From positions 44,518 through 108,517 of the forward strand of contig CAIUOG010000120.1 in NCBI GenBank assembly GCA_903900705.1: a stretch of DNA of 64,000 nucleotides, written 5' to 3'. The notes under the pieces were generated by a model, which was not told where the DNA came from, ran no database searches, and saw only the letters and a program-made list of their open reading frames with translations. Each line of letters begins with the position of its first letter. Position 1 is the first letter of the stretch. Below, one piece after another: positions 46,060-54,646 of this stretch. Made by a program: the position numbers and the translations under genes. Origin of the DNA: an uncultured Acidobacteriia bacterium (GTDB taxonomy: Bacteria; Acidobacteriota; Terriglobia; Bryobacterales; Bryobacteraceae).

Positions 46060-47868
46060 ATGACATACGGCCCCTGCCTGGCGATCCATGACTACACTAT
46101 TAACTTGACAGGTATACTCCATAGACTGATTGCGGGCATCCTGATTGCGGGCGCCGCGTGCCGGTCCGAAGCGGCTGTCGCCATCATGCCACTCGGGGAA
46201 ATCCGCGCGGGAATGAAGGGGACCGGGAAAACCGTGTTCTCCGGCGACCGGATTGAAGACTTTCAGGCGGAAATTCTCGGGATCCTGGAAAATACGGGCC
46301 CAAAGGAATCACTGATTCTCGCGCGGCTCTCGGGTGGCCCGCTCGAACATACCGGCGTGATGCAGGGAATGAGCGGCAGCCCGGTTTATATCAACGGGAA
46401 GTTGATTGGGGCCGTTGCCATGGCGTTTCCGTTCGCGAAGGACCCGATCGCCGGCATCCGCCCGATTGAAGAGATGTACCGGGCCGGAAGTATGTCGGGC
46501 AGGCCACCCGTCCGGCTGCTGGCGGGGAAGGATCTGACGCCCCTGGCGCCGGCGGCGCGGACGGCCGCATTCGGCAATATGGCGATGGCGGAAGTTGCGA
46601 CGCCTCTGTCTCTGAGTGGCTTTACGCCGGCGGCTGTTGATCAGTTCGCCCCTGGTCTGCGCGCGCTGGGTCTCGAACCGCGGCAGGGAATTTCGGTGGG
46701 CGGCGCGCCCGATATGCGGATGGGCGATCCCTCGAAACTGCAGCCCGGTTCCATGATCAGCGTGGCGCTTATGACGGGCGACCTGAGCGTGGGTGCGGAC
46801 GGGACGCTGACCAGCATTGACGGCGACAAGGTGTATGCGTTCGGGCATCGCTTCCTCGCGGTGGGGCCGACCGAACTGCCGTTTACGCGTTCGGAGGTGA
46901 TCACGCTGCTGGCCAATGTGAATACGTCGTTCAAAATCTCATCGGCGAAGGAACTGATGGGCGTGATCACGCAGGACCGCAATACTGCTGTGGCGGGCAC
47001 GCTGGGACGCCGCGCCGCGATGATCCCGATGGAGATTTCGGTCCGGCAGGAGAATGGCGCCGCCGCCCCGGTGGGCGACTATCACATGAGCCTGGTGAAT
47101 GACCGGTTTCTCTCGCCGTATCTGATGCAGATGGCGGTGTTCTCCGCCATTGACGCCACCGAGCGAGCCACCGGCGCAACCAGCGTGGCAATCCGGACAT
47201 CGATTGAGTTTGAAAACCGCAGAGACACGATTCAACTACGCAACATCTATGCGGGAGAAGGCAGTTCGGCGATGGTGGCCGCGATGAACACTGCCATCCC
47301 GCTCTCCTACATCATGCAGGCGGGCTTCGATGCCCTGAAGATTAAGAGCCTCTCGGTGAAGATGGAGACGGCCGATACGAAGAAGGAACTCAATATCGGC
47401 CAGGTCTATATCTCGAAAAAAGAAGCCAAAGCGGGCGATACGGTGGAACTGATGACAGTGCTCGACGGTCAAAACGGAGTGGAGATCAGCCATTCCGTGA
47501 AATACACGATTCCGCGGGGGACCGCGGCGGGCACGCTGTACTTCACGGTTGCCGATGGCGGACAGACCAGCCTTGCTGAACTGCGGCAGATTGTGAATGA
47601 GACGCCGCATTCGCCCGAACAGCTGATTGCCAACGTGAACAAGCTGCATGCGAGCGACAAGGCCTATGTGCGGGTGTGGCGAGCCGAACCGGCCTATCAG
47701 GTGCAGGGCGAGGAACTGACCGATCCGCCGCCTTCGCTGGCGCTGGTGCTGGGGGCGGCGCCGAGCATCCCGCAGAACCGGAATTCGAAGATCGCGGAGA
47801 TGGTGATTGACGCGGGAAATATGATGGTGACCGGCACGAAGACCGTACAGCTGGAGGTGAAAGAGTGA
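46060..47868 (+). CDS. SpoIVB-type S55 peptidase domain protein, exported
   Basis: About 602 residues from the ATG at 46060. The start is uncertain: GTG 46006 would overlap the divergent exosortase start, and TTG 46105 gives the neatest signal peptide ('LHRLIAGILIAGAAC'). The S55 region is at about 43-250: 'MPLGEIRAGMKGTGKTVFSG', 'HTGVMQGMSGSPVYINGKLIGAVA' with the serine motif GMSGSP at 103-108, and 'AFGHRFLAVG'. The rest is beta-rich and unrecognised. SpoIVB signals across the spore membrane in Bacillus, but S55 relatives occur in non-sporulating diderms with unknown targets. It is coupled to the next gene by GTGA. Confidence 0.83.
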   Translation: MTYGPCLAIHDYTINLTGILHRLIAGILIAGAACRSEAAVAIMPLGEIRAGMKGTGKTVFSGDRIEDFQAEILGILENTGPKESLILARLSGGPLEHTGVMQGMSGSPVYINGKLIGAVAMAFPFAKDPIAGIRPIEEMYRAGSMSGRPPVRLLAGKDLTPLAPAARTAAFGNMAMAEVATPLSLSGFTPAAVDQFAPGLRALGLEPRQGISVGGAPDMRMGDPSKLQPGSMISVALMTGDLSVGADGTLTSIDGDKVYAFGHRFLAVGPTELPFTRSEVITLLANVNTSFKISSAKELMGVITQDRNTAVAGTLGRRAAMIPMEISVRQENGAAAPVGDYHMSLVNDRFLSPYLMQMAVFSAIDATERATGATSVAIRTSIEFENRRDTIQLRNIYAGEGSSAMVAAMNTAIPLSYIMQAGFDALKIKSLSVKMETADTKKELNIGQVYISKKEAKAGDTVELMTVLDGQNGVEISHSVKYTIPRGTAAGTLYFTVADGGQTSLAELRQIVNETPHSPEQLIANVNKLHASDKAYVRVWRAEPAYQVQGEELTDPPPSLALVLGAAPSIPQNRNSKIAEMVIDAGNMMVTGTKTVQLEVKE

Positions 47869-50108
47869 ACCTGCTGAAGCTGGTGGCACTCACCGGTCTG
47901 GCGGCGCGGCTGGCGGCGGCTTCCACACCGTCGGTCTGGGAGATGTCTTCTTTCGCGGACTTCATCAAAGGGAAGTTCGAGGGCGTTTCGCTGGGCCGGG
48001 ACGGAAGGCTCTCCGTCGCCCCGAAGCAGAACGTGCTTTTTAACTCCGGGCAGCCGGTGATCTGGAGCGTGGCGCCCGGCCCGGACGGCGCGCTGTACGT
48101 GGCAACCGGGCATGGCGGGAAGGTCTTCCGCGTGGACCGGAGCGGAGCGTCGCAGCTTCTCTGGAACGCCGACCGGCCGGAAGTTTTCGCACTGGCGGTG
48201 GATCCGAAGGGCGTGGTCTACGCGGCGAGTTCGCCCGAAGGAAAGATCTGGCGAATCGGAAACGGGAAGGCGTCAGAGTACTTCGACCCGAAGGCGAAGT
48301 ACATCTGGGCCCTGACGCTGGCGGCCGATGGCACACTGTATGCCGGGACGGGCGACGAGGGCAAAGTATTCCGGATTACCGCGGCTGGCAAAGGCGAAGA
48401 GTACTTCGCCACCGGACAAAGCAATGTAACGAGCCTGCTGCTGGACCAGCAGGGGCGGCTGCTCGCCGGGACCGAGCCCAACGGCATTCTCTACCGCATC
48501 ACGGCCAAAGACAAAGCCTTCGCTCTCTACGATTCCAGCCTGCCGGAAATTCGCGCGATTCTGCCGAACGCCGACGGCAGCATTTACGCGGCCGGGCTGG
48601 GCGGAGCGCTGGCGAAAAAGGTGCAGGCGGCCCAACAGGCCACGCAAACCGGCGCGCAGGATGGCGCGCCGGCCACCACCAGCATCACGGTCACGGCCGA
48701 CGCCGGCAGCGACCTGAAGCCCCCCGTACCCGATCCGGCGAAGCCGCAAACCGCCACGACGCCCCAGGCGGCGGCGCAGACGCCCGCGGCGACGGCATCC
48801 CCGGCCGTGGACCTGAGTGGCGTCGAAAAGAGCGCCATCTATCGCATCAATGCCGATAACACGGTGGATACGCTGTGGAGTTCGAAAGAAGAGAACGTTT
48901 TCGATATTCTGCCGACGCCGGAGGGTGAGATGTATTTCGGCACCGATCAGAACGGCCGTATCTACCGCCTGACGCGCGACCGGAAACTCACGCTGGTGGT
49001 GCAGACGAATGAAGCCGAGGCGATCCGCCTGCTGCGCTGGAACGGCGCGCTGCTGGCCGCGACGGCGAACATGGGCAAGCTTTACCGGCTGGGCGCGGAG
49101 AACACGCGGGGCGAGTACGAATCGCCGGTGTTCGATGCCGGGAACACGGCGCGGTGGGGTAAGCTACGCTGGCAGGGCGCCGGCGACGTCAGCGTCATGA
49201 CCCGGGCCGGCAACAGCATCCGTCCGGACAACACCTGGAGCGACTGGTCCCCCGCCCTGACGGACGCGGCGGGCGCGCAAATCACCAGCCCCAACGCCCG
49301 CTATTTACAATTCAGAGCTCTGCTGACGGGCAAAGCGGCCATCGACAACCTCAGCGCGGCCTATCTGCCGCAGAATAATCCGCCGGTGATCCGGTCGATC
49401 ACGGTGCTCACGCAGCCCGCCGCAACGCCCACGGGGGGAGCGAAAGCGGCTTCCACCAATACGGCCAGCGCGGCAAGCGTGCCGTTCAGCGTGACGGTGA
49501 CGGATACGGGCGACCCCGCGCCGGTGGCTTCCACGGGCACGCCCACGCAGACGCTGTCGCGCGCTCTGGGGCAGCAGTTGCTGATTTCCTGGCAGGCGGA
49601 AGATCCGGACGGAGACAAATTGGTCTATCAGTTGGAGTTCCGGGGCGAGGGGGAGCGGGACTGGAAGGCGCTGCGCAAGGGGCTGCACGAAAACCAGTAC
49701 ACGATTGACGGCGACGCGCTGGCGGACGGGCGCTACTTCTTCCGCGTGCTGGCATCGGACCGCGAAGCCAATCCGCCGGCGTCCGCGAAGGATGCCGAAC
49801 TGGTGAGTTCCCCGGTGCTGATCGATAACACGCCGCCCGCGGTGCGCGTTCAGTCCACCACGCGAAATGGCAGGGTTGTCGACGTGACGGTCAACGCGGT
49901 CGATGCAGCCTCCGCGCTGCGGCGCGCCGAGTGGTCTCTGGACGCCGGAGCGTGGACGCCGCTCGCGCCGCTGGATGGCATTCTCGATTCCCCGTCCGAG
50001 CAGTTCCGCCTGCACCTCGATGACGTCCCGGAAGGCGAGCATGTCCTGGTGATCCGCGTATCTGACAGCGGCAACAATACGGGCCTGGCAAAGGTGATAC
50101 TGCGCTGA
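47865..50108 (+). CDS. Secreted beta-propeller protein with C-terminal Ig/Fn-like region
   Basis: 747 residues from GTG (GGAGG upstream), overlapping the previous stop. Signal peptide about 1-19 ('ARLAAAS'). Propeller blades of NHL/PQQ type lie at about 60-245 and 325-405, with 'GALYVATGHGGKVFRV' and 'GTLYAGTGDEGKVFRI' repeats. They are interrupted by a low-complexity Ala/Thr/Pro linker near 245-320. Residues about 500-747 are beta-sandwich-like ('DPDGDKLVYQLEFRGEGERDWKAL'). Function unknown; probably periplasmic or surface, working with the S55 protein encoded just upstream. Confidence 0.78.
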   Translation: MNLLKLVALTGLAARLAAASTPSVWEMSSFADFIKGKFEGVSLGRDGRLSVAPKQNVLFNSGQPVIWSVAPGPDGALYVATGHGGKVFRVDRSGASQLLWNADRPEVFALAVDPKGVVYAASSPEGKIWRIGNGKASEYFDPKAKYIWALTLAADGTLYAGTGDEGKVFRITAAGKGEEYFATGQSNVTSLLLDQQGRLLAGTEPNGILYRITAKDKAFALYDSSLPEIRAILPNADGSIYAAGLGGALAKKVQAAQQATQTGAQDGAPATTSITVTADAGSDLKPPVPDPAKPQTATTPQAAAQTPAATASPAVDLSGVEKSAIYRINADNTVDTLWSSKEENVFDILPTPEGEMYFGTDQNGRIYRLTRDRKLTLVVQTNEAEAIRLLRWNGALLAATANMGKLYRLGAENTRGEYESPVFDAGNTARWGKLRWQGAGDVSVMTRAGNSIRPDNTWSDWSPALTDAAGAQITSPNARYLQFRALLTGKAAIDNLSAAYLPQNNPPVIRSITVLTQPAATPTGGAKAASTNTASAASVPFSVTVTDTGDPAPVASTGTPTQTLSRALGQQLLISWQAEDPDGDKLVYQLEFRGEGERDWKALRKGLHENQYTIDGDALADGRYFFRVLASDREANPPASAKDAELVSSPVLIDNTPPAVRVQSTTRNGRVVDVTVNAVDAASALRRAEWSLDAGAWTPLAPLDGILDSPSEQFRLHLDDVPEGEHVLVIRVSDSGNNTGLAKVILR

Positions 50109-50869
50109 ATCAGAAAACTCTCGAACGCGTGATTTCAAAAGCGGGGCTGGGCTCGCGAACACAGGCGCGCAGCTGGATACACGCCGGCCGCGTGAAGGTG
50201 AACGGGAAAGTGGTGGAGAACCCGGATCACTGGATCGATTTCGACCGCGACCGCGTGCTGTTTGACGACAAGCCGCTGCAGGTTCAGGCCCGCGTATACA
50301 TTCTGCTGCACAAACCCGCCGGCTACATCACGACGTTCAAAGACCCGGAGAAACGGCCTACCGTTTATGACCTGATTCGCGGCGGGATCAACACGTTCCT
50401 CTCGCCGGTGGGGCGGCTGGATCTTGATACCAGCGGACTGCTGATCATGACGAACGACACGCAGTTTGCCGAGCGGCTGACGAATCCGGATCACAAGGTG
50501 GCCAAGACCTATCGCGTGGAATGCGCGGATATTCTACCGGAGAGCGCGCTCGACCAGTTGCGGCAGGGTGTGGTGCTGAACGACGGGCCGACGCGCCCGG
50601 CAGTGGTCCGGCGCCTCGAAGGTGCGTGGCTGGAAATCCGGATCACGGAAGGCCGCAACCGGCAGGTCCGCCGCATGATTGAGGCGGTGCGGAGCAAGGT
50701 GATTACGCTTGAAAGAACGCGGATCGGCAGGCTGGAAATCGGTACGCTGCAGCCAGGCGAGTGGCGCGTGCTGACGCCCGAAGAGGTGCGCGAAGCCGCT
50801 CCTACTTCGTCTCCCATTCGGAATGGAACTTCGCATCCAGCAGCAGACGCCCGGCCTCGGAAAAAGTGA
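50105..50869 (+). CDS. rluB: Pseudouridine synthase RluB/RsuA family, probable CTG start
   Basis: 254 residues if started at CTG 50105, which overlaps the previous stop (CTGA) and has AGGTGA seven bases upstream. That start restores the S4 domain beginning 'NQKTLERVISKAGLGSRTQA'. The usual call would be GTG 50129. The synthase core has 'LLHKPAGYITTF', catalytic Asp in 'GRLDLDTSGLLIMTND', 'KTYRVE' and 'GRNRQVRRMIEAV'. It makes pseudouridine in rRNA (23S for RluB). The C-terminus reads 68 bases into the convergent neighbour. Confidence 0.9.
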   Translation: MNQKTLERVISKAGLGSRTQARSWIHAGRVKVNGKVVENPDHWIDFDRDRVLFDDKPLQVQARVYILLHKPAGYITTFKDPEKRPTVYDLIRGGINTFLSPVGRLDLDTSGLLIMTNDTQFAERLTNPDHKVAKTYRVECADILPESALDQLRQGVVLNDGPTRPAVVRRLEGAWLEIRITEGRNRQVRRMIEAVRSKVITLERTRIGRLEIGTLQPGEWRVLTPEEVREAAPTSSPIRNGTSHPAADARPRKK

Positions 50870-52115
50870 AGACGCCGCCACCGGCGGGGCGATCCTTCGG
50901 CGCTTTGGGTGGTGCGGGCATGCTCTGCATCCGGCGTCCGACCATGCGAACCTCGCCGCCGCCGGACCGGTCACCGTCATCCACAGGTTTGAGCACGATC
51001 GGTTGCTCCACGCCATCGCGCTCAATGGAATCGAAGCGAATGGCGACGGTCCAGCGGGGAAGCGGGACCATGAGCTGTTCGAGACGCAGCAGCCGGCCGT
51101 GCAAACGGTCTGTGGTGCGAATGATGGCTTTGCCTTTTTCACGGACTTCGCGCTCCACCACGCCGGTGATGGGGTCGCCGGCCGCAGCGGTATCGGAGTT
51201 GACGGGCGGATCGATCTTCACCCGGATATGCGTCTTTGGCGGGAGGGATTTCAGAGCTTCCTTCGCGACGTTGGCAGCGGAGTTCGGCTCATCGGGATCG
51301 TCAAAACGGATGGTGGATTCGCCGGTAAACTCGTGGCACTTTGAATATTTCGTTTCGTTCACGGTTTCATCGCCGTTGGGATAGAGTACCGTCATTTTCG
51401 CGACTTCGGGCAGCAGGAACTCACCGGCGCCGATCTTCACGCGGGAGTAATCCATGGTGTCGAGCACGCGACAGACGTCATCGGTGGGAAACTCGGTGGC
51501 CTCAATCTTCAGGCGCTTCAACTGGGCGCTGGCGGGTACGGCCCAGAAGGAACCGGCATAGGGAACAATGCGGCTGGCTCCATTGTTATTGCGGTAACTG
51601 TAGTGGCTCCTGGGGAGCGGCACGACGAAGCTGAAGGTGGCGAGGCGTCCGAGGTCGGTGACCTGTTCGCCGTTGTAGCGGAAATCCTGCGCGTCGGAGC
51701 CGAAGACACTGCTGAGGAAGGCGCTGAAGTCGCCGCTGCCGGTGGGGCCGCTCACTGTGAGGCCTTCGAGACTGTTCGATTCGAACTGCCGCGCCCCGGC
51801 CCACGAGAACATCTCGGAGTTCTCACCCACGGCGACATCCAGGCGCAACCGGTCATGCCAAAGCAGCAACCCGTCGCCATCGGCTTGTTTCCGGGCGGCC
51901 ACCAGAGCGGCGCAACCGGAGACCTTCCCGCCATACCGCGGACGGCTCTGGGTGCGGGTCACGGTCTGCACGCAGGTGTAACGGGGAGCGCGCCGCATAT
52001 CGCCCCGGACGTTCTCGCGAAGGCGGTTGAACAGCACCTGCGCGGGGGAATCGGCGGTGTACGCCGCGGCGCCGAGCAGCAGAGTGAGGGAGCATCCGGC
52101 AAGCAGGCTTCGCAT
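50802..52115 (-). CDS. Secreted protein of unknown function
   Basis: 437 residues, not recognised. A signal peptide (1-18, 'GAAAYTADS') is followed by a helix and 'RRAPRYTCVQTVTRTQSRPRYG'. The four or so cysteines (C48, C67 and two later) could form disulfides. Much of the middle is beta-rich ('LWHDRLRLDVAVGENSEMFSWAGARQF'). The C-terminal third has 'THIRVKIDPPVNSDTAAAGDPITGVV'. The layout resembles secreted proteins common in Acidobacteriota, but I assign no function. Its 3' end overlaps rluB by 68 bases. Confidence 0.75.
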   Translation of the reverse strand: MRSLLAGCSLTLLLGAAAYTADSPAQVLFNRLRENVRGDMRRAPRYTCVQTVTRTQSRPRYGGKVSGCAALVAARKQADGDGLLLWHDRLRLDVAVGENSEMFSWAGARQFESNSLEGLTVSGPTGSGDFSAFLSSVFGSDAQDFRYNGEQVTDLGRLATFSFVVPLPRSHYSYRNNNGASRIVPYAGSFWAVPASAQLKRLKIEATEFPTDDVCRVLDTMDYSRVKIGAGEFLLPEVAKMTVLYPNGDETVNETKYSKCHEFTGESTIRFDDPDEPNSAANVAKEALKSLPPKTHIRVKIDPPVNSDTAAAGDPITGVVEREVREKGKAIIRTTDRLHGRLLRLEQLMVPLPRWTVAIRFDSIERDGVEQPIVLKPVDDGDRSGGGEVRMVGRRMQSMPAPPKAPKDRPAGGGVFTFSEAGRLLLDAKFHSEWETK

Positions 52116-52124
52116 GTCTTTTGT

Positions 52125-52151
52125 ATTCTAGCGGTCCAAACGCGCTACAAT
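52125..52151. promoter_or_regulatory. Candidate divergent promoter region for the secreted unknown and the DEAD-box helicase
   Basis: Plus strand: TACAAT at 52146-52151, with only a poor -35 (TTGTAT, spacing 19); it would give a leader of about 105 bases before the helicase ATG. Minus strand: TAGAAT in the same stretch, ahead of the secreted unknown. Long leaders are common in cold-inducible helicase genes, but no known motif is visible. Confidence 0.3.
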
Positions 52152-52263
52152 GAAACAGTACGCGAAGTAGATCCGCATAAATGTACGCCTTTCGGAACCA
52201 TGTATGATTTCGGAATCTGACAGGCCCCCGCTGATTTCCTTTCTGTAAAAAAAACATCACTGA

Positions 52264-53637
52264 ATGATTACTTTTCCCGATTTGGTTACATCACCTGTGC
52301 TGCGCAACAACCTTGCGCGTCACTCCTTCAAAACGCCTACCCCCGTCCAGGAACAGGCCATCCCCCCCGCCATGCTCGGCCACGATCTGGTTGCGACAGC
52401 GCAAACAGGCACCGGCAAGACCCTGGCATTCGTTCTCCCCATACTCGAACTGCTGGGCCGTAAGCCGCTGAGCACAAAGCCCCAGGCGCTGATTCTCAGC
52501 CCTACGCGGGAACTCGCGATTCAGATTGAAGAATCTTTTGTAAAAGTCGCAGTCGGTACCGGAATGCGTTCCGCCGTTGTCGTGGGCGGAATGAGCGAAG
52601 CACGGCAGTTGCAGGCTATCAAGAAAGGCGCCCAGGTTCTGATTGCCACTCCCGGCCGCCTGCAGGACTTTCTTGACCGCCGCCTGGTGAGCCTTGAAGC
52701 CGTCAGCATCGTCGTTCTCGACGAAGCCGACCGCATGCTCGACATGGGCTTCCAGCCCGCCGTGGAAGCGATTCTGCGCAAGACAGCGCAGGAACGCCAG
52801 ACCCTTTTCTTCTCCGCCACTTTTGAAGGCGGAGCCGAGCGTCTGATCAGCCGCTACATGAAAAATCCTGTCCGCGTGACCGTGGGTTCCACCACGCGTC
52901 CGGCCGACAAGATCGAAATGGTGCTCTATGAGGTGGATGCCGATCGCAAGCTCGGCCTGCTCAAGGGTCTCCTCGAATCCGAAGACGGATCGTTCCTGGT
53001 CTTCGCCCGCACCAAACACGGTTGCGAGCGCCTGGCCAAGAAGGTTTCCGCCATGGGCTTCAAAGCAACCGCCATTCACGGCGACCGTTCGCAGAACCAG
53101 CGCAACATGGCCCTCAAAGGCTTCCAGGAAGGTTTCTACCGCGTGATGGTGGCGACCGACGTGGCTGCGCGCGGCATCCATGTGGACGGTATCGCTCACG
53201 TGGTCAACTTCGACCTGCCGCAGGCAGCCGATGACTTCATCCACCGTGTGGGCCGTACCGGTCGCGCCGGAGCCGAGGGCGTTGCGACGACCTTTGCCAC
53301 CAGCAGCGAACGGAACGACATCCGCAACATTGAACGGATGCTGAAGCTGAAGCTGACCCGCAAGGAACTGCCGGCCGGTATCGAACGCGAAGCGCGCAAC
53401 GTCGCGCCTGTGATCGAAATGCCGACCCGCGGCGCTTATGCGCCCCGTGGTGAGTCCAGGGGTGATTCGCGGGGTGATTCCCGTGGTGACTCGCGTGGCG
53501 AGTACCGGGGTGAATCCCGGCCGGGCGGTTTCAAATCCGCTTCCGGCAGTGGACCTAAGTCCGCGGGCGGCGGCTTCAAGCCGAAGTCCGGCCAGTCGTT
53601 CAAGCCGGCGAAGCGCCGGTTCGGTACCGGCCGCTAA
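52264..53637 (+). CDS. DEAD-box ATP-dependent RNA helicase (RhlE-like)
   Basis: 457 residues. All core motifs are present: Q-motif 'TPVQEQAIPPAMLGHD', 'AQTGTGKT', 'PTRELA', 'TPGRLQD', 'DEADRMLD', 'SAT', 'ATDVAARGIHVDG' and 'HRVGRTGR'. The tail (from about 380) is Gly/Arg/Ser-rich, with six 'RGDS/RGES'-type units and then Lys-rich sequence, typical of RhlE proteins that bind structured RNA. It remodels rRNA or mRNA in the cytoplasm. Its 3' end overlaps the convergent RNase III-fold gene by 38 bases. Confidence 0.95.
   Translation: MITFPDLVTSPVLRNNLARHSFKTPTPVQEQAIPPAMLGHDLVATAQTGTGKTLAFVLPILELLGRKPLSTKPQALILSPTRELAIQIEESFVKVAVGTGMRSAVVVGGMSEARQLQAIKKGAQVLIATPGRLQDFLDRRLVSLEAVSIVVLDEADRMLDMGFQPAVEAILRKTAQERQTLFFSATFEGGAERLISRYMKNPVRVTVGSTTRPADKIEMVLYEVDADRKLGLLKGLLESEDGSFLVFARTKHGCERLAKKVSAMGFKATAIHGDRSQNQRNMALKGFQEGFYRVMVATDVAARGIHVDGIAHVVNFDLPQAADDFIHRVGRTGRAGAEGVATTFATSSERNDIRNIERMLKLKLTRKELPAGIEREARNVAPVIEMPTRGAYAPRGESRGDSRGDSRGDSRGEYRGESRPGGFKSASGSGPKSAGGGFKPKSGQSFKPAKRRFGTGR
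53446..53517 (+). repeat. Six 12-bp tandem units encoding RGDS/RGES in the helicase tail
   Basis: Six in-frame units of the form CGT-GGT-GA(T/C/G)-TCN, coding R-G-(D/E)-(S/Y). They differ mainly at third positions, which suggests selection on the protein rather than a very recent expansion. Copy number may vary between strains. Confidence 0.75.
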
Positions 53638-53932
53638 CTCCCCGCAGCCGTTTTTCCTCCTGGCGATCGAAGAGAGGCATCAGCTTCTCTTCGATCCACA
53701 GGAACCCCGCCTCCAGTCCATCCCGTTCGTATACCCGCCCGATCTCCGCTTCCACCTCGGAAGGCTCCCCCAAACACGCCAGAAATCTGTTCGAAGTCAT
53801 GCGAACGAATCGCTCGCTATCCACCGACCCCGTTTCCCGGAGGATGCGCCGCCGCGCGTAGAGGGAGAGCACCGCATCGCCCACCCAGGCCTGTTCCAGA
53901 ATCTGCCGGCGGCGTTCGGATGAATTCATCAT
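53600..53932 (-). CDS. Miniature RNase III-fold protein
   Basis: 110 residues from the ATG at 53932 (a second follows directly). 'EQAWVGDAVLSLYARRRIL' matches the GD-containing helix of RNase III, most like Mini-III ('A-Y-L-G-D-A-V'). 'EVEAEIGRVYERDGLEAG' matches the second helix (EAxIGxxYxxxGLEA). The Asp that stands three residues before Glu in active enzymes is Ser here. There is no dsRNA-binding domain. It may be a Mini-III-like 23S rRNA processing enzyme or an inactive relative. It is divergent from rsmG (52-base gap). Confidence 0.65.
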   Translation of the reverse strand: MMNSSERRRQILEQAWVGDAVLSLYARRRILRETGSVDSERFVRMTSNRFLACLGEPSEVEAEIGRVYERDGLEAGFLWIEEKLMPLFDRQEEKRLRGVSGRYRTGASPA

Positions 53933-53984
53933 TCCCGATGTTGGCACAGGTTCGATGTTGCGACAGATGACATCATAAAGATTC

Positions 53985-54635
53985 GTGACTGCATCCTCTG
54001 AATTCGAAGAAGAACTGAAGCAGGTCCTTCCCGCCGACCTGCCCAACCGCGACCGGGTCGCCGTGAAGTGCGCCGAACACCTGGCGCTGATCGTCGAGGC
54101 CAATCAGTATCTGAATCTGACCCGCATTGTTTCGCCCCGCGAGGCGGCCATCAAGCACGTGCTCGACTCGGTGATTCCGTGGCGGCTTTTCGCGCAGGCG
54201 AAACAGGTGCTCGACGCCGGAACCGGCGCGGGATTCCCGGGCATCCCGCTGGCGGTGGTGATGCCGGGGCTGCGGTTTATACTTTCCGAGTCGATTCAGA
54301 AGAAGGCGCGGTTTGTGGAATCGGCGCTCGCGAAACTGGAACTGGCAAACGTGACTGTGTCGTCCCGGCGCGCCGAAGAGATCACCCGGGATACCAGGAT
54401 TGACGTGATCACCGCGCGGGCGCTGGCGCCGCTTCCCAAAGCGCTGGGGCTGTTCGGCCCGGCATTGAAGAAGGGTACAAAAGCTTTGCTCTACAAGGGG
54501 CCGGACACGGAGCAGGAAATCGCGGAGGCGGAGAAAGAACTGAAGAAGTTCCGGCTGCGGGCGGAAGTGGTGATGCGGTACGACCTTCCGGATGCGCTGG
54601 GGACACGCACGGTCATCCAACTGGATTTGCCATAA
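53985..54635 (+). CDS. rsmG: 16S rRNA (guanine527-N7)-methyltransferase RsmG
   Basis: 216 residues from GTG (a stop lies just upstream in frame). Features: 'NLTRIVSPREAAIKHVLDSV', the SAM-binding loop 'VLDAGTGAGFPGIPLAVVMP' near 72, 'SRRAEE', and 'VITARALAPLPK' near 138. It methylates G527 of 16S rRNA; loss gives low-level streptomycin resistance in other bacteria. It often sits with parA/parB, but not here. Confidence 0.95.
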   Translation: MTASSEFEEELKQVLPADLPNRDRVAVKCAEHLALIVEANQYLNLTRIVSPREAAIKHVLDSVIPWRLFAQAKQVLDAGTGAGFPGIPLAVVMPGLRFILSESIQKKARFVESALAKLELANVTVSSRRAEEITRDTRIDVITARALAPLPKALGLFGPALKKGTKALLYKGPDTEQEIAEAEKELKKFRLRAEVVMRYDLPDALGTRTVIQLDLP

Positions 54636-54646
54636 ACTAGTGCCAT

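Noticed and set aside
46105..46118. TTGACA and TATACT close together as a promoter
   Set aside because: The two boxes are only two bases apart, and they lie within the likely signal-peptide coding part of the S55 gene.
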